Below, one piece after another: positions 1 to 7,529 of a stretch of 10,295 nucleotides of DNA. The position numbers were made by a program, and so were the translations under genes. The notes under the pieces were generated by a model, which searched no databases, was not told where the DNA came from, and was given only the letters and a program-made list of their open reading frames with translations. Where the stretch lies: positions 1 to 10,295 of the forward strand of contig PDHQ01000727.1 of NCBI GenBank assembly GCA_003339415.1. Direction: 5' to 3'. The stretch's first letter is position 1. The number at the start of each line of letters is the position of its first letter. This DNA comes from Ophiocordyceps camponoti-saundersi (nom. inval.). Taxonomy: Eukaryota; Ascomycota; Sordariomycetes; Hypocreales; Ophiocordycipitaceae.

Positions 1-23
1 TCGTCGCCGCTGCCTGCCCTGCT

Positions 24-102
24 AAAAGAGAAGAGGAAGAGAAGGAGAGGCGAAGAGAAGAAGGGAAGAAGATAAGAGGGGAGGGTTTAGGAAAGGAGAA
101 GG
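24..102. repeat. Purine-rich low-complexity tract
   Basis: This stretch is almost entirely A and G on the plus strand, with a few T. It lies just inside the window edge after a CTGC-rich start that keeps three TGC trinucleotides. It may be low-complexity coding sequence (Lys/Arg/Glu-rich on plus, Ser/Leu/Pro-rich on minus) or a CT-rich promoter tract of a minus-strand gene cut off by the window start. It resembles, in reverse complement, the CT tracts at 830-896 and 2279-2341, but the bases flanking it do not align with theirs, so I do not call it an inverted copy. Confidence 0.5.
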
Positions 103-385
103 CCTTTTATATCTTTTCCGGCTAGGTCGTTATATAACCTACCGTTCTTTACGAGGAAGAGAATATCGTTACTTTATTTATCTTTGCCTTTTACGGCTTC
201 TTGCGCCCGGTCTTTTATATCTAACTTTTCGCCCTTACGATATAGTAAAAACTAATAATAATTATATTTTTATAAAATATCGTTAAAAGTGGAGTACTGC
301 AGTATATACCGGCTATTACTAATAGATAAAGTAAGTTTATAAAGGGGTACGTACCGCTATATATTTTACTAATACGGGTACGTTA
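103..385. other. AT-rich stretch without a recognisable gene
   Basis: No gene can be named here. The plus-strand frame that starts at base 1 has few stops down to about 260, and one minus-strand frame across the same bases also reads plausibly, so this could be the end of a decayed gene cut by the window edge. The two strands cannot be told apart from sequence alone. Residual TpG/CpA is limited to a few TGC/GCA sites and one TGG near 293. Confidence 0.35.
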
Positions 386-659
386 TATTACGAGAATATA
401 AGTAGAAGTATATAGAAACGATATAATATTTTAAGTTTTATCTAAAAATATAGTTAGGACCTATATCCTTTTTTAAAGTAGCGAGTACGGAATATAACGC
501 CCCGATCCCCCTACTTAGATATATACTTATAATTATTTTATAATAACTATTTCCTTTTTTAGTTTTTAGCCCTTATTAATAATACTAATACCTACTTTCT
601 AGGTATATATAAGGGAGGCATTTTCCTATATATATATACGTAATATACCCCCTAGCTTA

Positions 660-690
660 TAAGCTTATTTAGACGTATCTAATAAGCTTA
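660..690. repeat. Inverted repeat (hairpin) in the 5' block of repeat A
   Basis: TAAGCTTATT at 660-669 and AATAAGCTTA at 681-690 are perfect reverse complements across an 11-base spacer. The pairing can run four bases further if one T is bulged. The same structure sits at the equivalent place in copy 2 (2110-2141), where one arm has gained a C. Its survival in both mutated copies is partly expected, because the arms contain no CpA or TpG to lose. No function can be assigned; it could be an operator-like site or part of an element terminus. Confidence 0.6.
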
Positions 691-829
691 AAAATTATTT
701 TTAAAGATCGTAAGAATAAATTATCTAAACCCTTAAAAGAAAAAAATATAGGAAAAGACTATAGGTACGTATCTTTTGCACCTCTAAATTAGTTAGGCTA
801 GATAAGTTATCTAGGGCGGGTATAGAAAG

Positions 830-896
830 CTTCTCTCTTTTCCTTTCTCTCTTTTCTCTTTTCTTCCTCCTTTATCCTTATCTTCTTCTTTTCTTA
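830..896 (+). promoter_or_regulatory. CT-rich tract upstream of the copy 1 gene
   Basis: This is about 65 bases of nearly pure pyrimidine on the plus strand, roughly 100 bases upstream of the first coding-like sequence of copy 1. Pyrimidine-rich tracts just upstream of transcription starts are common in filamentous-fungal promoters, so this may be the old core promoter or 5' leader. It is shared with copy 2. With the gene dead, it is probably a relic. Confidence 0.4.
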
Positions 897-994
897 CGGT
901 TATTTTTTTATTTTATATAGCTTTTTTTAGAAAAGACTATAGATCTTATAAGTAACTTAAATTTTCTATCCGCCCGCGATCGTAGTATCTAAGG

Positions 995-1781
995 GAGGTA
1001 TCGCCTCTTCGAGCTTCTAACTATAAACCTATTAATAATATCGTTTATAACCGCACTAAGCGTAAACGTAGGTATTCGCCTGCGGATTTCTTATACTATA
1101 AAATAATATATTTTTCCCTTATAGGATTCTAAGCGCTAGGTACTTTTAAAGCCTACTATCGATATTATTCTTAGGGCTAAGATTACTATATCGGCTAGGG
1201 ACGTTTACCTTAAGATTTTACGTAATTTTAGATATTTTAGGGCGATTATTATTTAGAGTTATAGCACGCGGAACTTACCGCCTTACCTTAAATACCGTCG
1301 CCTACGTACCGGGGCTTACCTTTTTTAGCGTTACGCCTCTCTCCCTAGCTTTTAGTATAGCGCTTACGCTAGTTACGTCTAGGCTAGATAAGGACGATAT
1401 TACTCTTTTTAGCGTGCCGCGTAAGCGGTCGGTTCGATAAGTTAACTAGCTATTACTATTCCTAACGATAATAATATTATTAAGGATAGAGAAGTAATTA
1501 AGATAGAGGATACTCCGGAGGCTAAAAATAAGTAAGATAGTCTTTTATCGGGTTTATATTTTAAATACGCTATATACTAGCCTGCTAGCATACTATACCC
1601 CTATTACCTAACTCCTACTTAGTAAGCTTAGGTTATAGTAAAGAAGACCCGTCGGTTAAGAGGAGGTATTTAGACCTTTAGATAGTAGAAACGTTTATAG
1701 GTAGTAAATATAGAAGAATAACGCCTACGTAAATATATTAAAAATAAAAGGAAAAAAAAAAAAAATAAACGTTTTTCCTAG
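995..1781 (+). pseudogene. Decayed cysteine-rich (DUF3716-like) gene, copy 1
   Basis: The plus-strand frame from about 1083 to 1781 reads as protein once TAA/TAG are taken as former CAA/CAG; it carries roughly two dozen such stops and no ATG. The preceding 998-1040 segment aligns with copy 2 but lies in another frame, so a frameshift or lost intron falls near 1040-1080. Six positions spaced x2, x12, x10, x2, x7 are now all Tyr codons, the RIP product of TGC/TGT; the first two are TAC at 1284 and 1293. The last is followed by Ser-Phe. This spacing and the closing Cys-Ser-Phe type ending resemble the fungal DUF3716 domain (from memory, no search). A basic Lys/Arg-rich C-terminus follows (about 1640-1765), ending in an A14 run. 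Function is unknown and the start cannot be located. Confidence 0.6.
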
Positions 1782-2278
1782 CTAAGACTTTTAAGTATAA
1801 CTCGGATTAGATAGAGTAGACTAGGCTTATAACTATTACGAGGATACGAGTTAAGGTATTTAGAAATAATATAGTATCTTGAGTCTTGTCTAAAAACGTA
1901 GTCGGAACCTATATCCTTTTTTATAATTAGGAAATACGCATAATAACGCCTTAGTCTTACCCGTCCGATATCTGCCTCTAACTATTTTAATAGCGACTAT
2001 TTCCTTTTTTAGGTTTTTAGCCCTTATTTATAAGGCTAATACCTATTTTCACGGTATAAAGGAGGCATTTTCTTATGCACGTATGCGTAATATACCCCCC
2101 TTAAGCTTATAAGCTTATTTAGAAGTATCTAATAAGCCTTAAAAATAACTTTAAAGATCGTAAGATAAGATTATTAAAACCTTTAAGAGAAAACTTATAG
2201 GAAAAGACTATAAGTACGTATCTTCTACACCTATTAAATTAGTAAAGCTAGCTAAGTTATCTAGGCATAATATAAAAT

Positions 2279-2341
2279 GCCCTCTTCTCTTCCTCTCTCT
2301 CTCTTCCTCTTTCTTCTTCCTTTATCCTTTTCTTCTTCTTT
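2279..2341 (+). promoter_or_regulatory. CT-rich tract upstream of the copy 2 gene
   Basis: This is the counterpart of the pyrimidine tract at 830-896, nearly all C and T and ending in a shared CTTCTTCTT run. It sits about 80-140 bases before the coding-like sequence of copy 2. Conservation of position and composition in both copies supports it as an original part of the unit, probably promoter or leader. Confidence 0.4.
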
Positions 2342-2418
2342 CGCAGGCAGTTTTCTAGTTATTCCTTCACTTCTTCCTTTTCCGAGATAGATATTATAAG
2401 TCCTTAAGACTTAGGTAT

Positions 2419-3162
2419 ATACGGAAGATATCGCCTTATTAAGGTTCCGATAGCTTATCCTTAGATACTAGCTATAATAATAACCTTATCTATTAATATA
2501 AGTCTCTGCCTTAGATTCCCCGTATTCCTAATACTTAGAAATAATATAAAATACCTTTTTAGGATATAAAGCGTCGTGCGCTTACTATGCCCGCGGTTAG
2601 CGTAATACTTTAAGCTAAAATTACGGCTATACTATAACTTATAGTAAATTAAGTTTTAAGAGATAACGGATATTTTCGCTTACTTCTAGTTTAAAGCTAT
2701 AGTGCTAAGAACGCGACTCTATGCGAAAAATGCTCTTATCTACGTATACGCGCCTATCCCTTTAAGTTATATATTTTATTACCCGGTTTCTAGCATAATG
2801 CTTATAGCTTATATATTTAAGCTAGATAAGGTTATTATTACTTATTATAGCGTCTAATCGAAACGGCTAGGTTAACGGGGTTAGGGGGGTTTACGATCGC
2901 TAATAACGATAAAATTACGGAGGACCGTAAGATTATTAAACTTAAAAATACTATAGATATTTAAAATAGAGATAGGCAAATAGTTCTCCTATTACTATAA
3001 TATCTAAAGCACGCTACGCGCTAGCTAGCTTTAATACTATACTTATATCCCTTAACTTAGGCTTAGTAAGCTTAGGTAAATACGGAGAAGAAACGTTAGT
3101 AGGGAAATAAACTAGTCCTTTATATAGAAAAGATAATATTAGGTAGTAAATATAAAAGATAG
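2419..3162 (+). pseudogene. Decayed cysteine-rich (DUF3716-like) gene, copy 2
   Basis: One plus-strand frame runs from about 2419 to TAG at 3160-3162 with about twenty TAA/TAG interruptions and no frameshift, roughly 245 codons. It aligns with copy 1 over its length, for example in the segments reading IPFQDIKRRAL here and IFPLQDSKRQVL there. The CxxC at 2722-2733 (Cys-Glu-Lys-Cys) is intact, while the four later cysteine positions are Tyr. The spacing C-x2-C-x12-C-x10-C-x2-C-x7-C is identical in both copies, which supports the frame and makes a small zinc-binding or disulphide domain likely. The centre reads PGFQHNA and then QARQG, like the glycine/asparagine-rich stretch between cysteines in DUF3716-type proteins. 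The start codon is not identifiable and the biochemical role is unknown. Confidence 0.65.
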
Positions 3163-3424
3163 CGACTATAATAATAATAATATAAAATAGTAGTTAAAAT
3201 AAACTTTATAATAATAAAGGGGAACTATATAAACGATTAGCGTATTAGGTAAATTTATCTTAAATCTAAGTTCGTTTTAGAACTTCTTAAATAATTATCC
3301 TTAAAGAGGTTTTATAAAATAATCTCTAACCTTCGCGGAAGTTTATATCTAAGCGATCTCTATATAATTTACTTAAATATTATATCGTAACTAATACTAA
3401 TAAATATTAAAATATCGTATCTTA
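3163..3424. other. AT-rich spacer without a gene
   Basis: This holds the ATA-rich tail of repeat A followed by AT-rich sequence with scattered TTAAA/TATAA words. I see no coding-like frame and no similarity to other parts of the window beyond the first bases of repeat B at its right edge. Confidence 0.5.
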
Positions 3425-3815
3425 GTTAATAGCTTTAATATAATTAGTAATATATAGTATAAAAGTATAAGGTTTAAAATAAAGTTATAATTCTATTTAG
3501 TAGAGTTTTTACTATAAGTCCTCTCTAAGACTTTACTTACTATATACGACTTTTAAGATAGCTATAAAAATAAGTTTAATAGCTAATTCTTACTTAGTTT
3601 TTCCTCTCTTAAGGGAAACTAAACTGCACTATATACTTAGTTATAACCGCTCCCTCGTCTTAAGCGCCTTTTATAATTCTTATCTTCGGAAGCTCTTAGG
3701 AGGAAGGAAAGGTTTTAAGAACTATTTAATTCTACTTAGGATAAGTCCTTAATAATATTTTATCCTAGCTTCGCGTTTATTTTCTTTCAGCTTAACTATT
3801 ACCGCCGCTAAAGTA
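3425..3815 (+). repeat. Repeat B, copy 1
   Basis: Shared landmarks of family B appear here in order: AAGTTATAATTC, TAGAGTTTTTAC, AAGTCCTCTCTAAGACTT, the box AAGGGAAACTAA, a TCGGAAGCTCTTAG box, and the terminal CCGCCGCTAAA at about 3802-3812. The same order is found in B2, B4 and B6. No convincing coding frame spans the copies, and their length (about 400-500 bases) suits a solo LTR, a MITE/SINE-like element or a subtelomeric satellite. This copy ends about 70 bases before the telomere-repeat island. Confidence 0.8.
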
Positions 3816-3881
3816 CGATTCTACTCGTATATAATCTTAAAAGCTTAACGAATACCGCTAATAGCTTTATTACTCGCTATA

Positions 3882-4001
3882 GGCGCCCCCTAGGAGGGCC
3901 GCCGGAGGCAGGTTAGGGTTAGGGTTAGGCCTGCCGCAGGCACCCCCCGGGAGGGCGCCGAAGGCGGTTAGGGTTAGGGTTAGGGCTAGGGTTAGGGTTA
4001 G
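3882..4001 (+). repeat. Interstitial telomere repeats in two GC-rich modules
   Basis: Two TTAGGG arrays lie at 3911-3929 and 3966-4001; the second carries one CTAGGG variant. Each is preceded by a similar GC-rich 29-31-mer (3882-3912 and 3939-3967) centred on CCTAGG in the first and CCCGGG in the second, followed by GAGGG and a GCC-rich tail. A 13-base perfect inverted repeat (GCCTGC-C-GCAGGC, 3929-3941) joins the modules. TTAGGG is the telomere unit of most filamentous fungi. The G-rich strand runs left to right, as at a right-hand chromosome end. The island is the only GC-rich part of the window and keeps several CpA/TpG sites, so it is either younger than the mutation or too short to have been hit. 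Confidence 0.9.
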
Positions 4002-4384
4002 ATATTATATATATTAATTTCCGGGTTCTAAACACTATCTTTTAGTATATAGAAAAAATAGGATTATTAGTTTAGTTACTTAGTCTCTCTTTTAAAAAAA
4101 AAATAAATAAATATATTAAGTTATTACTTATTTTTCTTTTATATTTTTAATAGTAAGATATATATATAAAAAATATATAAATAATTTAACAATTATAATA
4201 CTAGCTTTTATAATATATTTAGCGTAATATAATATTATTTATAAATTAATACTATATATTATTATAGAAGGAAAAAGTATAATAAAGTTATAAGATACCC
4301 TAAGCAAGCGTAGCAGATACTTACCGGGCGTGACTTTCTAGGTAACTTATATCTTTAACTAATATAAGGGGATCTCTTATTATA
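4002..4384. other. AT-rich spacer after the telomere repeats, no gene seen
   Basis: This is extremely AT-rich, with long runs of A/T-only words such as TATATA and AATATA (about 4085-4280). A less AT-rich patch at 4300-4340 keeps several GCA sites and one TGA. I see no coding-like frame and no repeat partner except weak likeness just before B2 and B5. Confidence 0.5.
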
Positions 4385-4887
4385 AGGCGGTAAGCTAGAT
4401 AGTAATTATCTATTAGGATAATAATAGTAACTTAGTTTTATATATAAAGATAAGAGAAATAAGAGAAAGGAAGAAGGGAACTACTTAATTAGACTTTTAA
4501 TATCTTAAAATAACTGCTTAAATTAGTAACTTATTATAAAAGGTTTAAGGTTTAAAAGAAGTTATAATTCTATTTACTAGAGTTTTTACCCTAAGTCTTC
4601 TCTAAGACTTAACTTACGTATTATAACTTTAAGATATCTGCGAAGACAAGGTTAAGGTTAATTCTTGCTTAATTCCTTCCTTACTTAAGGGAAACTAACT
4701 ATACTATATACCTTATAATAGCTTATATCTTATCTTAATTACCTTTCTTCTTCTAATCCTCGGAAGCTCTTAAGAGAAGAAATATTTAATAAAAGTATTT
4801 AATTAGAAACTTATAAGCCCCTATTAGCTCCTAAGCTAAGGCTAACGCGTGGTTTTTTTCTTTAATATATCTACTACCGCCGCTAAA
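4385..4887 (+). repeat. Repeat B, copy 2 (long form)
   Basis: This is the most complete B copy. It opens with GGTAAGCTAGATAGTAA at about 4388, found again at about 9407, then AAAGATAAGAGAAATAAG (shared with B4), AAATTAGTAAC, TAATTCTATTTACTAGAG, ACTTAAGGGAAACTAA and the end ACCGCCGCTAAACT at 4876-4887. At about 500 bases it may show the true full length. The next coding-like windows begin right after it. Confidence 0.8.
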
Positions 4888-4949
4888 CTCTCTATATACG
4901 AAATATCTTAATAATATAACGCCGTATCTTTATTTACGTTAGCAGTATA

Positions 4950-5507
4950 GTCGGCCTAATCTTCTTATACTTAAACTATTCTCTAATCGCTATATCTTAC
5001 CGATAAGACCTAATATATATATACCTAAACCTAATAAAGAAAATAATAGTTTAGTTACGGACGCTATATTATATTTCCGGTCGATATATACCTTAAACTT
5101 ACTTCTAGTTACTTTATTAAGACTAATAGTAAAGAAGATTAGAAATATTAGCTTAACGAAGATAAGCTCCTCCGATTTCGGGCTTAATAGTATTAAAATA
5201 ACTAGAAAAAAAAACACTACCTACTAACTAGGCCTTAAACGACTCTTATAAGATTATAAGCGGAGGATAAACTTAGTTTAGGTCGTAAAACTATAAGCTT
5301 CTTTTAAGCTAAAGAGCCTACTATATCTCCGAATATAACTTATTTCCTTACGCTTTATAAAATAATCGCCTCCTTAAATAATAACCTAGCCGATAAAGTA
5401 ATAGTTAGTTCGCACTTAAAAACGCGTAGTAATTCTGCTCTCTTATAAGTTATAACTAATTATAAAAAATATATTACTAATAGCAGCTTTAGCGAAATTC
5501 TTCCCTC
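4950..5507 (+). pseudogene. Decayed coding-like segment, unidentified
   Basis: In the plus-strand frame containing codon 5002-5004, sequence from about 5070 to 5505 reads as protein with few stops. An example is the segment reading AKEPTISPNITYFLTLYK, followed downstream by LADKVIVSSHL; the stops present are TAA/TAG of the CAA/CAG type. Before 5070 the frame is poor. It ends at a C9 run (5507-5515) where the best frame changes. I do not recognise the family. It could be an exon or part of a gene broken by a frameshift at the C-run. The overlapping minus-strand stretch 4990-5217 is open only from a GTG and is not a better candidate. Confidence 0.4.
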
Positions 5508-6404
5508 CCCCCCCCTTTTATTTTATACGATATCGACGAAGTATATCTTAATACTTCTATCTTTATCTTTCTAAATAAACTTATTTTTAACGTTCCGATA
5601 CTATTAACCTTAAACGCGTATAGTATATACTTAAGCGCCTTAATTATTAGTCCTAAACTATAACCTTACCTTAAGATATATATTCTAACCTCTTAGCTAA
5701 ACCCTTCGGCGCTTAAGAAGGCTCTCTCTAAGGATATACTACCCGGAATCGGAAAGTAATACCCGTCTATATTAGAGTATAACTATCGCCCTCTTTACTA
5801 TAACTCCGGGCACGCCTAATATACTTTAAAAGTAGCCTACTAATATTATTTAACTATAAAGCTAGATCCTTTATCTTCTATACTCTCCTACCCGTAATAC
5901 TAATTTATATCTTAATATTATTTTATTAAAAGTAACCGCCCTTCGAAATAATAGTTTATCTTAGGATTTTTAAACTAAGCGGTAAGGCCGCTTTAGAACC
6001 CTTATCGTCACGCCTTAATAGGACGACTTATAATCGTAAAAAGAGTAGGACTATCTTAATCCCCTTAATATCCTTAGATATATTACGTATACGAGACTAT
6101 TATTCTTTTTAATAAACTATATATTAACTCTTATTTATATATAAGTTTTTTAATAAAGCTATACCTTTTTTAATAAAAAAAAATATATCCGAAGTCTATT
6201 TAAACTTTTTCCGCGTTCCTATATATAAGTTATATATTACCCTTTTAATAATATCTTACCCTAATAATTAACTATTTTTTAGCGTTCTATATTTTCTAAC
6301 GAGTTTTTCGATTCTCTTCTCTTTCTTTAAGATAAAAAAAAAGTAAGAGTTCTCCCCTATATTATCTCCGCTCTTTATAATATAAAGATTTATAAATATT
6401 CTAA
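5508..6404 (+). pseudogene. Decayed coding-like windows in changing frames
   Basis: From 5508 to about 5750 the best plus-strand frame is the one with codons starting at multiples of 3; it includes FILYDIDEVYL and then a Leu-rich stretch. From about 5760 the next frame is better, including 58 stop-free codons at 5936-6109 with FEIIVYLRIFKLSGKAALE followed by a basic NRKKSR. Frame changes with no ATG fit several exons or a gene shattered by indels as well as RIP. I do not recognise the product. Frame choice is by eye from stop density and is uncertain around 6110-6400. Confidence 0.35.
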
Positions 6405-6960
6405 TCCTATTTTATATCTTCCCTTACTATATATATATTATCTATTACGCCTGCAGGTATAGCTAAAAATCGTAAACTTTCTCCTACTCCCCTAAACTTA
6501 AGTAACCTAATCGACTTAATATCTTACGCCTTTTTACCCTCCCCTTATAACGCGACGGACATATCCTATACCTCTCCTCTCTCGCTTTTTACCCTAATAC
6601 TTATAAAGCTCCGCGAGAAGTATAATATTAAAGAGGCCGTATTATTTACTATTCTTACCGCTATTAATAACGCTATCTTACCCTTTACTAAAGGAAGCGG
6701 AGATATATATACTAATCTCCTCGCCTATATTATTAGGAATATACTATATCGCGTTAGATACGATCGCGCGTAGCACGTCGACGACCTTTATAATAAATAA
6801 TAAGATTATAGGTTTATAATAAATCCGCCTCGCTGCTTATCTCCTCCTAATATCGAATCTTCTCTAACGGCCCCCCTTACCTATACTATTAAGCTAATAG
6901 CCCGGAACTTAGTATAGTTTATTAATATAATATCCGTCCTATTACGCTTATAATATTAAC
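6405..6960 (+). pseudogene. Long stop-poor frame of an unidentified gene
   Basis: The frame starting at 6405 is open for 122 codons to TAG at 6771-6773, the longest stop-free plus-strand run found here in a sequence where TAA/TAG are very frequent. It has no ATG and so is invisible to standard ORF calling. After TAG and a TAA-TAA pair it stays open again to TAG near 6913. The reading includes TPLNLSNLIDLISYAFLPS, LREKYNIKEAVLFTILTAIN and NPPRCLSPPNIESSL, which have ordinary protein composition. It is probably the 3' part of the gene whose earlier pieces lie at 4950-6404. Family unknown; the right end is approximate. Confidence 0.5.
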
Positions 6961-7149
6961 CTTATTTTATCCTTCCTCTCTCTTTTTACTCGTTATCTTA
7001 CTTTACGTAATATATTTCTTTTCTATTAAGCGCCTCCTACCCCTCGCTACTACTATTAGTTACTATAATTCTTATTTTTAATATATATATATTATAGAAA
7101 AAAAATGCTAAATTATATAAGTAATATCCTACCCTATATATACTATTAA
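6961..7149. other. AT-rich spacer before the truncated B copy
   Basis: Possible tail of the preceding decayed frame (it stays fairly open to a TAG near 7095) followed by AT-rich sequence with an A-run at 7098-7105. Nothing else can be supported here. Confidence 0.4.
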
Positions 7150-7320
7150 AATATCCTATCTTAACTACTTTTATAGCCTAATCCTTAGAAGCCCTCGCGA
7201 GAAGAGAGCCGTTAAGCGACTATTTAAACAAACCCTATATTAGCCCCTTATAGCTCCCTAGGTAAGGGTAACGCTAATTTTTTTTTTTCCTTAGGTATCT
7301 TAGCTATCGCCGCTAAACTA
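7150..7320 (+). repeat. Repeat B, copy 3 (3' half only)
   Basis: Only the right half of B is present. It starts at ATATCCTATCTTAAC (about 7151), then TAGCCTAATCCTTAGAAGCCC, CTATTTAAAC, TAGCTCCCTAGGTAAGG, a T-run, and ATCGCCGCTAAACTATTA at the end. These match B4 and B6 in order. The left half, including the GGGAAACTAA box, is missing, so the copy is truncated or was joined here by recombination. Confidence 0.75.
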
Positions 7321-7529
7321 TTACCGTAGTAATCTTAATCTTACCGTTATATATATAATAAGGAAGGAGTATTAAGAAATAAGGAAAGAAAATAATAGAG
7401 GATTATAGAGCTATTATAGCTATTATATATAGAATAGATAAAGGGGAAAGAATAAGTAAAAAAATAAAGGGAAAGCGAATAATCGTTAAGCTATACCTTA
7501 TAGGCTATCTATAATAAATTATATATCTC
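7321..7529. other. Purine-rich spacer, no gene
   Basis: AT-rich with A/G runs (7364-7480). It lies downstream of the stop of the minus-strand frame that ends at 7530 and may be that gene's 3' flank. Confidence 0.4.

Larger units (their letters stand above)
386..1785 (+). repeat. Repeat A, copy 1 (about 1.4 kb, direct tandem)
   Basis: The block from TATTACGAG at 386 to the A-rich tail near 1785 aligns end to end with 1834-3225 at a steady offset: 1448 at the start, 1449 at the GGAAAAGACT box (751 versus 2200) and 1442 at GTAGTAAATA (1701 versus 3143). Most differences are C/T or G/A, and long blocks look roughly 70-80% identical by eye. Order within the unit: conserved 5' block, hairpin (660-690), CT tract (830-896), decayed gene (995-1781), A-rich tail. 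The 5' end could be an LTR whose initial TG became TA, but I could not place a matching LTR end or a primer-binding site, so a duplicated gene with its upstream region is the simpler reading. Confidence 0.85.
1834..3225 (+). repeat. Repeat A, copy 2 (about 1.4 kb, direct tandem)
   Basis: This is the second copy of repeat A in the same orientation, separated from copy 1 by about 50 bases. It holds the same parts in the same order, with the hairpin at 2110-2141, the CT tract at 2279-2341 and the decayed gene at 2419-3162. It keeps more TpG/CpA than copy 1, including TTGAG and TTGTC near 1880-1890, two of the few TpG sites in the window outside the TGC context. It ends in an AT-rich microsatellite-like tail (ATA/ATAAT units, about 3165-3225). 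Confidence 0.85.

Noticed and set aside
24..102. Purine tract as an inverted third copy of repeat A
   Set aside because: It resembles the reverse complement of the CT tracts, and both have a GCAGGCAG-like neighbour, but the flanks (hairpin, GGAAAAGACTATA block) are not found at matching distances.
3882..4001. Telomere island as a head-to-head chromosome fusion
   Set aside because: A fusion would give TTAGGG meeting CCCTAA. Only TTAGGG on the plus strand is present.
4990..5217. Minus-strand open stretch of 75 codons, hydrophobic
   Set aside because: It opens only at GTG. Its Leu/Ile/Phe-rich composition is what AT-rich DNA without TpG gives on the antisense strand, and the plus strand reads at least as well as decayed coding sequence over part of it.
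4950..6960. Subtelomeric RecQ-type helicase or a known transposase
   Set aside because: Both are common near fungal telomeres, but I could not find helicase motifs, a DDE triad context or reverse-transcriptase motifs in any frame when reading through the stops.
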